Shown in pieces: positions 11,183 through 22,486 of a DNA stretch of 42,567 nucleotides. The notes beneath the pieces were generated by a model. It did no database searches. It was not told where the DNA came from and was given only the letters and a program-made list of their open reading frames with translations. The stretch is from Rubrivivax sp. (lineage in GTDB: Bacteria; Pseudomonadota; Gammaproteobacteria; Burkholderiales; Burkholderiaceae_C), in the NCBI GenBank assembly GCA_016790435.1, contig JAEUPE010000062.1:1-42567 (forward strand), given 5' to 3'. The stretch's first letter is position 1. Every line of letters starts with the position of its first letter. The translations under genes and the position numbers were made by a program.

Positions 11183-12151
11183 ATGAAGACCCGTCGCCGC
11201 GCCCTGCGCCGGCTCACCGAACTGGCCGCATTCGGCCCGCTGGCCGCGTTCGGCCTCGCCGCCGGCCCTGCGCGCGCCCAGGGCACCACGAAGATCGTCT
11301 TCGGCTTCACCGCGGTGACCGACTTCGCCTCGGTCTTCGTGGCCAAGGAGGAGGGCTACTTCAGCAAGCGCGGGCTCGACGTCGAGCTGAAGTTCATCCC
11401 CATCAACAGCACCATCCCGGCGGCCATCCAGTCCGATTCGCTGCAGATCGGCGGGCCGACGCCCAGCGTCTTCCTGCAGTCGGTGGACGGCGGGCTCGAC
11501 CACGTGGTGGTGGCCGGCGGCGGCGTCACGTCGAAGACGGCCACCGGCCTCGGCCTCGTCGCCGGCGCCGGTTCGGGCATCCGCAAGCCGCAGGACGTGC
11601 TCGGCAAGAAGGTGGGCGTGCCGGGGCTCGGTGCTTTCTTGCACGTCACCTTCCGCGCCTGGCTCAAGAGCTCGGGCGTGGACTACAGACGAGTGAACTT
11701 CGTCGAGGCCTCGTTCCCGCAGCACGGTGACCTGTTGCGTGGCGGCTCGGTCGACGCGGTGGTCACGGCCGATCCGTTCATGAGCCGCATCGTCGACAGC
11801 GGCGCGGGCTACGTGGCGAGCTATTACTCGACCTTTCTGCCCGACGGCCAGCCAACCATCATCCACGTCGCCAAGCGCGAGTGGGTGCAGAAGAACGCGG
11901 CCGCGGCCAGGGGCTTCCGCGAGGCGGTGCAGGAGGCGGCGGCCTTCATGACCAAGCCGGCCAACGACGCCAAGGTGCGCGCGCACATCGGCAAGTACAT
12001 CAAGCTGCCGCCCGAGGTGCTGGCCAAGGTGCAGATGTCGCCGCCCGGGCCGGTGGTGACCGAGAAGCAGCTCGCCTACTGGGTGGGGCTGATGAAGGAC
12101 CAGGAGATGCTGAAGACCGAGCCGCAGGTGGCGAACCTGCTCGCCAAGTAG
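11183..12151 (+). CDS. ABC transporter substrate-binding protein, NitT/TauT (SsuA/ThiY-like) type
   Basis: A 322-residue protein with an Arg-rich N-terminus (RRRALRRL) followed by a hydrophobic stretch and GPARAQG cleavage site; it could be a Sec or Tat signal. The mature part has the NMT1/THI5-like pattern: [29 protein letters not shown] and [23 protein letters not shown] strong AGGAGG precedes the ATG. It is the first gene of an importer operon with one ATPase and two permeases. Family ligands include sulfonates, nitrate and pyrimidine precursors; the adjacent cyclase-family hydrolase and fumarylacetoacetase hint at an organic acid or aromatic-derived ligand, which is inference only. Confidence 0.88.
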   Translation: MKTRRRALRRLTELAAFGPLAAFGLAAGPARAQGTTKIVFGFTAVTDFASVFVAKEEGYFSKRGLDVELKFIPINSTIPAAIQSDSLQIGGPTPSVFLQSVDGGLDHVVVAGGGVTSKTATGLGLVAGAGSGIRKPQDVLGKKVGVPGLGAFLHVTFRAWLKSSGVDYRRVNFVEASFPQHGDLLRGGSVDAVVTADPFMSRIVDSGAGYVASYYSTFLPDGQPTIIHVAKREWVQKNAAAARGFREAVQEAAAFMTKPANDAKVRAHIGKYIKLPPEVLAKVQMSPPGPVVTEKQLAYWVGLMKDQEMLKTEPQVANLLAK

Positions 12152-12159
12152 ACGCCAGG

Positions 12160-12919
<760 letters not shown>

Positions 12920-12942
<23 letters not shown>

Positions 12943-13768
12943 CACGGCACCGCTCGCGCCCTTGGCGCGCATGTCGCCCCTGGTGTCGCCCCTGGTGCGC
13001 CTGGGTGCCTCGACGCGTGCCTTCGCTTTCCCGCTCGCACTGCTGGCGCTGCTGGAGGCCTGGGCGCGCACGGCCGGCAAAGCGAGCGACGCGCTGGCGC
13101 CGCCGACGCAGGCGTTGCGCGCCTTCGGTGTGCTCGTCGCCGAAGGCAGCCTCCTCGGGCCCACGGCCTTCACGCTCGGCAGTGCGGCCCTCGGCTTGGC
13201 GCTCGCGGCCCTGGCGGCGGTGCCGCTGGGCACGCTGCTGGGGCTTTCGCGCCGCGCCGGCGCGGCCGCCTTCCTCTCGGTGGAGGCGCTGCGGCCGGTG
13301 CCTTCGGTGGCGTTGATCCCGCTCGCGATGCTGGTGTTCGGCTTCGGCGTGCGCATGGAGGTGGGCGTGATCGGATTTGCCACGTTCTGGCCGATGCTGG
13401 TGCTGGCACAGGCGGCGGCGCGCCAGGTGGAGCCGCAACTGCTGGAAGTCAGCGCCGCGCTGCAGCTGACGCCGTGGGCGCGCTTTACCCAGGTCGTCCT
13501 GCCGGCGATGGTGCCGCGCCTGTTCGTGGCGCTGCGCCTGGGCGTGGCCATTGCGCTCGTGGTGGCGGTGACGGTGGAGATCGCCGCCAACCCGCATGGC
13601 ATGGGCTACGCGATGATGATCGCGCAGCAGAGCCTCGACCCCGCGACCATGCTCGCCTGGCTGGCCTGGATCGGCTGCGTCGGCTGGCTCGTCAATGCGG
13701 GGGCGATGGCGCTGCAGCGGCGCGTGGCGCGGCGCATGGGCGAAGCGGCCCCGGGCGCGGCCGCATGA
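12920..13768 (+). CDS. ABC transporter permease (SsuC/TauC-like), first of two
   Basis: A 282-residue membrane protein with about six hydrophobic segments. The cytoplasmic coupling (EAA-type) loop is visible around LEVSAALQLTPWARFTQVVLPA, as in BPD_transp_1 permeases. ATG 12920 overlaps the ATPase gene by 23 bases; ATG 12935 (8-base overlap) is a possible alternative. Paired with a second, different permease downstream, it suggests a heterodimeric channel. Confidence 0.85.
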
Positions 13769-13778
13769 GGGCCGGCCG

Positions 13779-14540
13779 ATGAACCAGCGCGTGCGCCCGC
13801 ACGAACTCGCGGCTTCGCTGGCGGTGCTGGCCGCGCTGTTCGGTCTCTGGTGGTCGGCCAGCCACGGCGGCTGGATCAGTCGCGTCTTCCTGCCCACGCC
13901 CGAGGCCACCCTCGCCAGCCTCGCCGAGGGGCTGGCCGGTGAGTGGGGGGCCTACACCGCGGCCACCTTGCAACGCATGGTGCTCGGCTTCGGCCTCGCG
14001 GCGCTGCTCGGCGTGGCGCTGGGCGTGGCCATCGGCTCCTCGGCGCTGCTGCGCACGTGGATCGGGCCGACGCTCGAGTTCATGCGCCCGCTGCCCGCAT
14101 CGGCGGTGCTGCCGCTGGCCATCTCGCTCTTCGGCCTCTCGGGCGGCATGGTGCTCGCGGTGGTGGCGTTCGGCGCGATGTGGCCGGTGCTGCTGGCCAC
14201 GATGCACGGCATGGCCAGCGTGCACGAGCGGCTGCACGAGGTGGCGCGCTCGCTCGAGCTCTCGCGCGCCGCCTTCGTCTTCAAGATCGGGCTGCCCAAC
14301 GCGCTGCCCGACATCCTGGCCGGGCTGCGGCTGTCGCTCACGGTCTCGCTCATCGTCAGCGTGGTGGGCGAGATGATCGCCTCGCAAAGTGGCCTTGGCC
14401 AGGCGGTGCTGCTGGCCGCGCGCTCGTTCCGCGCCAGCGAGCTGTTCGCCGGCATCGTGCTGCTCGGGGCGCTGGGTTTCGCGAGCAACGCGCTGCTGGC
14501 GCTCGCCGAGCGCCGGCTGCTGCGCTGGCAGCGGCGCTGA
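13779..14540 (+). CDS. ABC transporter permease (SsuC/TauC-like), second of two
   Basis: A 253-residue permease with an N-terminal transmembrane helix, a WISRVFLPTPEATLASL periplasmic segment and a coupling loop around ARSLELSRAAFVFKIGLPNALP. It begins 10 bases after the first permease stops. Having two distinct permeases with one ATPase and one binding protein is usual for some NitT/TauT importers. Substrate unknown. Confidence 0.87.
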   Translation: MNQRVRPHELAASLAVLAALFGLWWSASHGGWISRVFLPTPEATLASLAEGLAGEWGAYTAATLQRMVLGFGLAALLGVALGVAIGSSALLRTWIGPTLEFMRPLPASAVLPLAISLFGLSGGMVLAVVAFGAMWPVLLATMHGMASVHERLHEVARSLELSRAAFVFKIGLPNALPDILAGLRLSLTVSLIVSVVGEMIASQSGLGQAVLLAARSFRASELFAGIVLLGALGFASNALLALAERRLLRWQRR

Positions 14541-14643
14541 AGTCGCGATGAGACTGCGATGAAGGCGCGATGACGTCGCACTGCCCGCTGATCCCACACC
14601 TGCTTTTCACGATCCCTTCGTTCCACACCCCAAGGAGAGCGCC

Positions 14644-15450
14644 ATGCCCCGCCGCTTTGTCGACCTGTCGATCTACCTCGAGAACGATGTGCTCTCGGAC
14701 CCGCCGGCCTTCGCGCCCAAGATCCAGTACTTCACGCACGACAACACCTTCGAGCAGATCGCGCCGTTCTTTCCCGGCCTGAAGAAGGAAGACCTGCCCG
14801 ACGGCGAGGGCTGGGCGGTGGAGCTGGTGCAGCTGTCAACGCACAACGGCACGCACCTCGACGCGCCGTACCACTTCCACTCGACCATGGACAAGGCGCT
14901 CGGTGCCAAGAAGCCGGCCATCGCCATCCACGACGTGCCGCTCGAGTGGTGCTTCCAGCCGGCGGTGAAGCTCGACTTCCGCCACTTCGCCGACGGCTAC
15001 GTCGTCACCGCCGCCGACGTGGAGGCGGAGCTCAAGCGCATCGGCCACGCGCTGAAGCCGCTGGAGATCGTCGTCGTCAACACGCGCGCCGGCTCGCGCT
15101 ACGGTCACCCCGACTACGTCAGCGCCGGCTGCGGCATGGGCTACGAGGCGACGATGTACCTGCTCGAGCGCGGCGTGCGCCTCACCGGCACGGATGCCTG
15201 GAGCTGGGACGCGCCATTCGTGCACACGGCGAAGAAGTACGGCGAGACGCACGACGCGAGCCTCATCTGGGAAGGGCACAAGGCCGGGCGCGACATCGGC
15301 TACTGCCACATCGAGAAGCTGCACAACCTGGAGTCGGTGCCGGCGGATGGCTTCTTCATCAGCTGCTTCCCGCACAAGATTCGCGGCGCCTCGGCAGGGT
15401 GGACGCGTGCCGTGGCGATCTTTGACGACGCGCTGATGGCGGCGGCCTGA
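14644..15450 (+). CDS. Cyclase-family (kynurenine formamidase-like) metal-dependent hydrolase
   Basis: A 268-residue protein of the cyclase/KynB family. The metal-binding motif HNGTHLDAPYHF (H67, H71, D73, H77) is complete. Other family members hydrolyse N-formylkynurenine, isatin or related cyclic amides, or act in polyketide cyclisation. Here no kynurenine-pathway gene is adjacent, so the substrate is open. It lies about 100 bases after the permease gene, with AAGGAGAG before its ATG, and may act on what the importer brings in. The fumarylacetoacetase gene follows 60 bases later. Confidence 0.85.
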   Translation: MPRRFVDLSIYLENDVLSDPPAFAPKIQYFTHDNTFEQIAPFFPGLKKEDLPDGEGWAVELVQLSTHNGTHLDAPYHFHSTMDKALGAKKPAIAIHDVPLEWCFQPAVKLDFRHFADGYVVTAADVEAELKRIGHALKPLEIVVVNTRAGSRYGHPDYVSAGCGMGYEATMYLLERGVRLTGTDAWSWDAPFVHTAKKYGETHDASLIWEGHKAGRDIGYCHIEKLHNLESVPADGFFISCFPHKIRGASAGWTRAVAIFDDALMAAA

Positions 15451-15510
15451 AGGCGCGCACAGGCCATCGCTCAACGCGCTTCCCCGTTCTTCATCAGGAC
15501 TCGACCGCCC

Positions 15511-16830
15511 ATGGCCCTCGACTTCACGCACGACCCGGCTCGCCGCGCCTGGGTGGCTTCGGCCCAGGCGGCGGGCAGCGACTTCCCGATCCAGAACCTG
15601 CCCTTCGGCGTCTTCCGTCGGCGCGGCAGCAACGAGCCCTGGCGCGGCGGCGTCGCCATCGGCGACCAGATCGTCTGCCTCGGTGCGGCGCAGGCCGCGG
15701 GCGCCTTCGAGGGTGTTGCCGCACGGGCCGCGCAGGCGGCGGCGGCGCCGGTGCTGAACGGCCTGCTCGCCCAGGGGCCGGCGGCGTGGCGCGCGTTGCG
15801 GCATGCGCTCTCGCAGGGGCTGTGCGACGGAGTCGCCGCGCCGCAGGCCGCGGCCCTGCGGGGCGCGCTCGTGCCGCAGGCCGAAGCCGAGATGGCCCTG
15901 CCGCTGGCCGTCGGCGACTACACCGACTTCTACACCTCGCTCGACCACGCGCTCAACATCGGCCGCCTGCGCGACCCGGCCAACCCGCTGACGCCCAACT
16001 TCCAGTGGCTGCCCGTCGCCTACCACGGCCGCGTCTCGACGATGGGCGTGAGCGGCCAGCGCTTCCGCCGCCCGTGGGGCCAAGTGATGGCGCCGGGCGC
16101 CAAGGCACCGGTGCTGCAGCCCTGCGGCATGCTCGACTACGAGCTCGAGCTCGGCATCGTCGTCGGCCAGGGCAACGCGGCGGGCGAGCCGGTGGCGCTC
16201 GACGCGGCGCTGGACCACGTCTTCGGCATCACGCTGCTCAACGACTGGTCGGCGCGCGACATCCAGTTCTGGGAGATGCTGCCGCTCGGGCCTTTCCACG
16301 CCAAGAACTTCGCCACCACCTTGTCGCCATGGATCGTGACGATGGACGCGCTGGCGCCGTACCGCATGGCGTGGACGCGGCCGGCCGACCATCCGCAGCC
16401 GTTGCCCTACCTCGAGTCGGCGGGCAACCGCGCGGCCGGCGCGCTCGACATCCAGCTCGAGGTGTGGCTCGAGCCCGAAGCCTCGGGGAGCGCGCCGAGC
16501 GCCTCGCGGCTGAGCCGCACGAGCTTTCGCCACCAGTACTGGACCATCGCGCAGATGGTGACGCACCACACCGTGGGCGGCTGCGCGCTGCAGCCCGGCG
16601 ACGTGCTCGGCAGCGGCACGATCAGCGGGCCCGGTGCAGGCGAGGCCGGCGCGCTCATCGAACTGTCGAAGTTCGGTCGCGAACCGGTGCGGCTCGAGGC
16701 CGGCGGCGAGCGCGGCTTCCTGCTCGACGGCGACACCGTCGTGCTGCGCGGCTGGTGCGAAGCGCCGGGCCGCGCGCGCATCGGATTCGGCGAGGCGCGG
16801 GGCACCGTGCTGCCGGCGAGGGCTGCCTAG
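15511..16830 (+). CDS. fahA: Fumarylacetoacetase
   Basis: A 439-residue protein that matches fumarylacetoacetase end to end: N-terminal SH3-like part (FPIQNLPFGVF), then DYTDFYTSLDHALNIGRLR, YELELGIVVG and NDWSARDIQFWEMLPLGPF, containing the acidic calcium/magnesium ligands and the active-site His. It hydrolyses 4-fumarylacetoacetate to fumarate and acetoacetate in the last step of tyrosine/homogentisate breakdown. Homogentisate dioxygenase, the usual partner, is not in the window. It ends 25 bases from the convergent bufC gene. Confidence 0.93.
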   Translation: MALDFTHDPARRAWVASAQAAGSDFPIQNLPFGVFRRRGSNEPWRGGVAIGDQIVCLGAAQAAGAFEGVAARAAQAAAAPVLNGLLAQGPAAWRALRHALSQGLCDGVAAPQAAALRGALVPQAEAEMALPLAVGDYTDFYTSLDHALNIGRLRDPANPLTPNFQWLPVAYHGRVSTMGVSGQRFRRPWGQVMAPGAKAPVLQPCGMLDYELELGIVVGQGNAAGEPVALDAALDHVFGITLLNDWSARDIQFWEMLPLGPFHAKNFATTLSPWIVTMDALAPYRMAWTRPADHPQPLPYLESAGNRAAGALDIQLEVWLEPEASGSAPSASRLSRTSFRHQYWTIAQMVTHHTVGGCALQPGDVLGSGTISGPGAGEAGALIELSKFGREPVRLEAGGERGFLLDGDTVVLRGWCEAPGRARIGFGEARGTVLPARAA

Positions 16831-16855
16831 CCGACGCCGCGGCCAGGGGATGCTC

Positions 16856-17686
16856 TCAGGGCTCCATCACCGTGCAGTGGCCGGCCAGCCATTGCGTGCC
16901 CAAGGCATGCGCGAGCCACTGGTCGAAGGCGAAATCCGGACCTGCCTCATCGAGCGCCGTTGAGAGCGGCTGGCACCGCAGCAGCGCGGTAGTGAACGCG
17001 GCGTCCGCGCCAGCCAGCGCCTGCACGTGCACGTGGTGGTGCGCATCGCGCCAGACGAAGGCATGTTCGGCCTGTCGCGCCCGCACGGCTGCGCCGGCGG
17101 CATCGAAGGGCAGCTTGCCCTGGTGCGCGAGCCACAGCGTGGCAATGGGGTGCTCGCTGGACACGACGGCCGCGCCAGCAGCCAACGCGAGGCGCAGGCA
17201 CGCGGGGTCGACGTGGGCCAGCGCGTGCAGCACAGAGGTGGTCCCGGTGCCGGAGTCGGCCGGCGTGGTGGTCGGTGGGGCGGTCCGTTGGGTGGCCAGC
17301 AGGTCGGCCGCCCGCGTTGCGCGGTGCACCGCCCAGTCGAGCCGTGCGCTGCCGGGCAGGTAGGGCACGTCGGCCAGCTGCTCGCGGGTGGCGATGAAGG
17401 CGGGCAGGTCGGCCCCCCACTCGCCCAGGTCACCGCGTTCTGGCGGATGCGCATGCCAGAAGTGCCGCGCGAGCGCAGCGAAGGCTTCGCTGCCCACCAG
17501 GGCCGCCACGGTCGGGAAGGCGGCCCCGAGCGCGCGCTCGGCCATCGCGCCGGCGTTGCCACGGTAGGCTGCCAGCGCCTGCGCGGCCGTGGCGCGGGCG
17601 GGGGTGTGCAGCCAGCCCTGCGGCACGGCTTCGTCGCGCCACAGCGCGCGCACGAGCATCTGCTGGCGCAGCGCTTCGCGGTTCAT
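16856..17686 (-). CDS. bufC: BufC/HvfC-like DUF2063 protein
   Basis: A 276-residue protein with the DUF2063 pattern in its N-terminal half: [26 protein letters not shown] and [24 protein letters not shown]2063 proteins are partners of DUF692 enzymes in bufferin and HvfA-type RiPP maturation, probably presenting the precursor. Its ATG overlaps the bufB stop (ATGA), so it is translated right after bufB. The C-terminal half (from about residue 130) is less conserved and holds a Thr/Pro-rich segment. It is the last gene; no DoxX-type bufD follows. Confidence 0.85.
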   Translation of the reverse strand: MNREALRQQMLVRALWRDEAVPQGWLHTPARATAAQALAAYRGNAGAMAERALGAAFPTVAALVGSEAFAALARHFWHAHPPERGDLGEWGADLPAFIATREQLADVPYLPGSARLDWAVHRATRAADLLATQRTAPPTTTPADSGTGTTSVLHALAHVDPACLRLALAAGAAVVSSEHPIATLWLAHQGKLPFDAAGAAVRARQAEHAFVWRDAHHHVHVQALAGADAAFTTALLRCQPLSTALDEAGPDFAFDQWLAHALGTQWLAGHCTVMEP

Positions 17687-18567
17687 GCGGCAGCCCCAGG
17701 GCTTTCCGTGCCCAGCACGCGGTGCGCCACGTGGTCGGCAGCGCACGCTTCATCGAGCAGCACGCCGAAGGGCGGCAGCGCGGTGTCCCACTCGAGCAGC
17801 GTCGGCCGCGCGCCGAGGCGCCGCACCGCATGCGCGTAGACCGTCCACACCGGCGCGTGCACGCGGCTGCCGTGGTCGTCGATGACGAGGCCGTCGCCAT
17901 GGCTGTAGCCGGCGAGATGGATCTGGCCCACGTGCCGCGGCTCGATGGCGTCGACGAAGGCGTTGGCAGCGGCCACGGGGTCGGGCGCGTCGGCGTTGAG
18001 CGCGTTGACGACGAGGTTGTTCACATCCAGCAGCAGCCAGCAGCCTGTGCGCTGCGCAAGCTGATTGAAGAAGTCGGCCTCGGCCAGCGCATCGTCGGCC
18101 CAGCCGAGGTAGGCCGAGATGTTCTCCACGCCGATCGGCCGCGCGAGCCGCTCTTGCACGCGCTGCACGTTGGCGGCCAGCAGGGCCAGGCTGTCGGTGG
18201 TGAAGGCCACGGGCAGCAGGTCGCTCGCGTGCAGCGGCGCCTGGCCGGCACGCCGCTGCGCGCGCGCGAACGACGCGTGGTCAGAGACGCGCACCGGCTC
18301 GAACCGACGCACCAGCGCCGCGAGCTTTTCGAGGTGCCAGTCGTCGAGCCCGGCGGCCGAGCCGAGGGCCAGGCCCACACCGTGCAAGCTGACTTCGTAG
18401 CGCTCGCGTGCCGCGGCCAGCAGGGCCAGGGGCGCGCCGCCTTCGCCGAAGAAGTTCTCGGAGTGCACCTCGATGAAGGGCAGCGGCGGCCGGCGCTCGA
18501 GCAACTCGCGCTCGTGCGCGTGGCGCCAGCCGATGCCGCACAGGCCCGGCCGCACGGCGATGCTCAC
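17683..18567 (-). CDS. bufB: BufB/HvfB-like DUF692 multinuclear iron oxidase
   Basis: A 294-residue TIM-barrel enzyme of the MbnB/TglH/HvfB family (DUF692). Expected metal ligands are visible: H62, D96/H97, E148/N149, D181, H217, D230-H232 and E259/D261. Family enzymes use a two- or three-iron centre and oxygen to modify Cys residues of a small precursor peptide, giving oxazolone/thioamide or thiooxazole groups. The adjacent DUF2282 precursor and DUF2063 partner make this a bufferin-type system. The gene lies 19 bases downstream of the precursor and overlaps bufC. Confidence 0.9.
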   Translation of the reverse strand: MSIAVRPGLCGIGWRHAHERELLERRPPLPFIEVHSENFFGEGGAPLALLAAARERYEVSLHGVGLALGSAAGLDDWHLEKLAALVRRFEPVRVSDHASFARAQRRAGQAPLHASDLLPVAFTTDSLALLAANVQRVQERLARPIGVENISAYLGWADDALAEADFFNQLAQRTGCWLLLDVNNLVVNALNADAPDPVAAANAFVDAIEPRHVGQIHLAGYSHGDGLVIDDHGSRVHAPVWTVYAHAVRRLGARPTLLEWDTALPPFGVLLDEACAADHVAHRVLGTESPGAAA

Positions 18568-18586
18568 GCCGCGGCTCGCGGGGCGG

Positions 18587-18865
18587 TCACTTCTTGCCGG
18601 CCTTGGCCTTCGCCTCTTCGGCCGTCATGCCCTTCAGGCTCTTGCAGGTGCCCGCGGCAACGTACTTCCATTCGCCGGAGTCGTTGTCGACCTTGCTCTG
18701 GCCGGCGCACGAGTGCGTGCCGGCGAGGTTGGCACAGTCGTTCTGGCCGGCTTTGGCGATGCCGTAGCACTTCTCCTTGGCCTTGTCCTGGGCAACGACG
18801 GTACCGGCCAGGCCCAGCGCCAGGGCGGACGCGAGGGCCGAGGAGATGACGAGACGGTGGTTCAT
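18587..18865 (-). CDS. bufA: BufA/HvfA-like DUF2282 bufferin precursor
   Basis: A 92-residue precursor. Residues 1-25 are a signal peptide (cleavage after TVVA). The mature core holds the four Cys expected for DUF2282: C33 (EKCYG), C44 (NDC), C53 (HSCAG) and C74 (GTC), plus a Lys-rich tail. In characterised bufferins the two central Cys are modified to chromophoric groups that bind copper in the periplasm. AAGGAG precedes the ATG. The upstream region holds a GTAAGG-N16-CGACC promoter candidate. Family and role are well supported; metal specificity here is inferred. Confidence 0.92.
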   Translation of the reverse strand: MNHRLVISSALASALALGLAGTVVAQDKAKEKCYGIAKAGQNDCANLAGTHSCAGQSKVDNDSGEWKYVAAGTCKSLKGMTAEEAKAKAGKK

Positions 18866-18922
18866 GGCGAGGCTCCTTGAAGCACGGGTGAAAGCAGGCC
18901 CCGGGTGGGCCGCCGCTGGCCA

Positions 18923-18950
18923 TGGTCGCTTGGCGCGGCGAGAACCTTAC
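18923..18950 (-). promoter_or_regulatory. ECF-sigma-like promoter of bufABC
   Basis: On the minus strand GTAAGG (18950-18945) is followed after exactly 16 bases by CGACC (18928-18924), about 60 bases before the bufA ATG. The same -35/-10 pair with the same spacing faces the other way at 19008-19034. Known bufferin operons are under an ECF sigma factor (SigF in Caulobacter, with a GTAACC -35 element), which the motif resembles. Assignment is by pattern only. Confidence 0.6.
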
Positions 18951-19007
18951 GCGGACGAGTCAGCGGGCGTGCGATGCGTCCGGTCGAACCCGGCGCCGGC
19001 CGCCTGT

Positions 19008-19034
19008 GTAAGGCGCCGATCCCGGGCAACGACC
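19008..19034 (+). promoter_or_regulatory. ECF-sigma-like promoter of the TlpA-like gene
   Basis: GTAAGG (19008-19013), 16 bases, then CGACC (19030-19034), about 30 bases before the ATG at 19065. It matches the bufABC promoter element base for base in both boxes and in spacing, so the divergent genes probably answer the same sigma factor. Confidence 0.6.
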
Positions 19035-19064
19035 CAGGCCAGGTGCCCGTCCAGGAGCAGCGTC

Positions 19065-19571
19065 ATGCCCAGCCGTCGTCTTGTTCTCATGCTGCCCTGG
19101 GCGCTCGGGCTGGCGCGCCAGCCGGCGTCGGCGGCGCCATCGGATGCGCCGACGTTGGCTGGCGTGACCAGCCGTGGCGAAAGCGTGAGCCTGCACGGGC
19201 TGCGCGGCTCGGTGGTCCTCGTCTTCGTATGGTCGACGCGATGCCCGGTGTGCCTGGACAAGCTGCCCGAACTGCGTCGCAATCTGGAAGGCTGGCGGGG
19301 CAAGCCGTTCGTCATCCTGGCGGTGAACCAGGATCGCTCTGCCGAGGAGATGTTGACCTACGAGCAGCTGCTCGAACGCACCGGGCCGGCAAGGCCGCAG
19401 CTCAAGCACCTGTGGCGCGGCGCGGCCGAACACCGGGACAGCTTTGGCGATCTGCCTCAGAACATGCCGACGACGATGATCTTCGACAAGGGGGGCTCAC
19501 TGCACAAGGCGGTGCGTGGCCGCGTGCCGGCCGAACTGTGGGACGACATCGCCGAGTTGGTGCTCGGTTGA
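19065..19571 (+). CDS. Exported TlpA/redoxin-family thioredoxin-like protein
   Basis: A 168-residue protein with an N-terminal signal (MPSRRLVLMLPWALGL, probable cleavage near SASA) and a thioredoxin fold. The redox motif is CPVC (C60, C63) in VWSTRCPVCLDKL, and the cis-Pro loop is MPTTMIFD. Periplasmic TlpA-like proteins reduce disulfides or metal-centre thiols. ATG 19065 has CAGGAG upstream. Its promoter matches that of the divergent bufferin operon, which suggests a job in copper or thiol stress, for instance keeping precursor Cys reduced; that link is inference. Confidence 0.85.
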   Translation: MPSRRLVLMLPWALGLARQPASAAPSDAPTLAGVTSRGESVSLHGLRGSVVLVFVWSTRCPVCLDKLPELRRNLEGWRGKPFVILAVNQDRSAEEMLTYEQLLERTGPARPQLKHLWRGAAEHRDSFGDLPQNMPTTMIFDKGGSLHKAVRGRVPAELWDDIAELVLG

Positions 19572-19649
19572 GGTCGGTGGCCCAGCGGAGCGGGCCTCGA
19601 ACCCTCAGGGAGAGGAAAGGCTGCGAGGTTCGCGTGGAGCGCGCGTGAT

Positions 19650-20792
<1,143 letters not shown>

Positions 20793-20830
20793 GGCGGGCG
20801 CGATGGTGCCAGATCGGCTGGCCGAGCTGC

Positions 20831-21448
20831 TCAGACCCCGATCAACCCCATCCTCAAGCCGATCGCCACCGCCTCTGCCCGGGTTGCTGCTCCCACCTTG
20901 CCGAGGATCTGCGCGACATGGAACTTGGCCGTGTGCGCCGAGATGCCGAGCACGCCCGCGACATCGCGGTTCGACAGCCCCTTGGCCAGCAACTCGAACA
21001 CCTCGAGTTCACGCGAGGTGAGGGCCTCCGCAACCTCGGAGGCCTCGGCCAGCGCCGCCGACGCCCGAAGCGGCGCGCCGCGGGCCGGCCAGGCGGCTGC
21101 GGCGTCGCGCACGGAAAGCCCCGCGAGCACGGCGGCCAGCGCGGCGCGCAGTTGCTCGGCACCGGCTTGCTCCGACAACTGCCCGACGGCCTGCGCGTTG
21201 TCGCCCGCGCCAGCCTCGGCGGGGACCGGCGCGGCGCCGATCCACAGCACCGGTGCCAGCGGCGGCAGCGCGGCGCGCAGCGTCGCCGCCTCGGCCTCGT
21301 CACGCGCGTGCAGCACGTAGGCGTCGGCGGCTTCGCCGGCCGGCTGCACGCGGAGCTCCCAGCGGGCTTGATCTGCCAACGCCGAGGCCAGGCCCTGCGC
21401 CAGCCAGGGAGCGGCGCCGACGATGGCGATGCGGGGAAGGCCAGCCAT
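20831..21448 (-). CDS. LuxR-family regulator with degenerate receiver
   Basis: A 205-residue protein. Residues 140-200 are a LuxR/GerE helix-turn-helix (LTSRELEVFELLAKGLSNRD, then ISAHTAKFHV). The N-terminal part keeps the outline of a receiver (PRIAIVGAAPWLAQGL) but the phospho-acceptor Asp and acidic pair are not visible, so it is probably phosphorylation-independent. It lies between an active HtrA protease and an HtrA-like pseudoprotease, suggesting regulation of the envelope-stress set, possibly of itself. Confidence 0.82.
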   Translation of the reverse strand: MAGLPRIAIVGAAPWLAQGLASALADQARWELRVQPAGEAADAYVLHARDEAEAATLRAALPPLAPVLWIGAAPVPAEAGAGDNAQAVGQLSEQAGAEQLRAALAAVLAGLSVRDAAAAWPARGAPLRASAALAEASEVAEALTSRELEVFELLAKGLSNRDVAGVLGISAHTAKFHVAQILGKVGAATRAEAVAIGLRMGLIGV

Positions 21449-21462
21449 CGGCAGGGCGGCGA

Positions 21463-22410
21463 TCAGTGGCAGCCCGACCGGGGCCGCTCGGCCACGTCCA
21501 CGGCCAGCGACAGGCGCTGGCCGGCACGCGAAACCAGCAGCGCCAGCGCTTCGCCTGGCGGCGTGTCGGCGATGGTGGCGCGCAGCGCTTCGAGTTCGCG
21601 CGCCGGGCGGCCACCCGCCTCGACGATGACGTCACCCACCAGCAGGCCGGCCTTCGCCGCCGGCCCGTCTTCGGCCACCGAGCTGACGAGCAGGCCCTCG
21701 ACGGCCGCGCCTTCGAGCGTGGCGCGCACCGGCTGCACGGCGATGCCCAGGTGCGAGCGCGGCACGCGGCCGTGCGCGAGCAGGGCGCCGAGCACGCGCT
21801 CGATGGTGGCGGCGGGCACCACCACGGCGTGGTGGCGGCTGAAGGCCGGGCTGGCGATGCCGAGCACCGGGCCGTGCAGCCCTGCCACCGCGGCGCCGGC
21901 CAGGCCGGGGTAGAGGCCGCCGTCGAGGCGGATGAGCGTGTCGAAGTGGCCGCCGCGCCAGCTGCGCCAGGCACCACCGGTGGCGCCGACATGGCCGAAG
22001 CTGGCGTGCACGCCGCCTTCGGGCTCGCGGCCGGCGGCGAAGACGAAGTCGCCGACACGCGCGCCACCGCGACCCGGGTCGCCCGGCACAGGATCGGCGG
22101 CCGCCGCTGGGGCGACGACTGTCGCCGCCGCAGGAGCGGGCCGGTCACCGGCGGCGAACTCCAGCACGGCGAGGTCGGTGCCGGGGTCGCTGCCGCGCAG
22201 CGTGCCCAGCACCGCCTCGCCGCCCGGCAGCACGATCTGCGCCCGTGGCGCCCGCCATAGCGCGCTGGCGCTGGTGACCACGATGCCGGGCCGCCAGACG
22301 AGGCCGGCGCCAGCGTGGCGGCGCGTGACCACCGCCACCACCGACGCGGCGACGCGGGCCACGGCGTCGGGCAGGCTGGGGTCCGGCGCGGGAGGCAAGG
22401 GGGAGTTCAT
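21463..22410 (-). CDS. HtrA-like pseudoprotease with PDZ domain
   Basis: A 315-residue protein from ATG 22410 (longer frames start at 22455 or 22482; none has a good ribosome site). The trypsin-like fold of HtrA is recognisable but catalytic residues are gone: the VVTNxHV motif reads VVTSASAL and the GNSGGP loop reads GLAGAAV, while the TDLAVL Asp is kept. A PDZ domain covers roughly residues 215-305. No clear signal peptide is seen at the short start. It is probably a non-catalytic binding or regulatory partner of the HtrA protease encoded two genes downstream. Confidence 0.82.
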   Translation of the reverse strand: MNSPLPPAPDPSLPDAVARVAASVVAVVTRRHAGAGLVWRPGIVVTSASALWRAPRAQIVLPGGEAVLGTLRGSDPGTDLAVLEFAAGDRPAPAAATVVAPAAAADPVPGDPGRGGARVGDFVFAAGREPEGGVHASFGHVGATGGAWRSWRGGHFDTLIRLDGGLYPGLAGAAVAGLHGPVLGIASPAFSRHHAVVVPAATIERVLGALLAHGRVPRSHLGIAVQPVRATLEGAAVEGLLVSSVAEDGPAAKAGLLVGDVIVEAGGRPARELEALRATIADTPPGEALALLVSRAGQRLSLAVDVAERPRSGCH

Positions 22411-22486
22411 GGCGGGCGGCGCCGGCGGGCGCGGTGGGGCGGCGAGGGCATCCATCGTGCGCCGCAGCGGCGCGGCTCGCATCGGT

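Noticed and set aside
11056-11346. A longer N-terminus for the hybrid kinase
   Set aside because: It would overlap the divergent substrate-binding gene and its ribosome site, and the added sequence has no recognisable domain.
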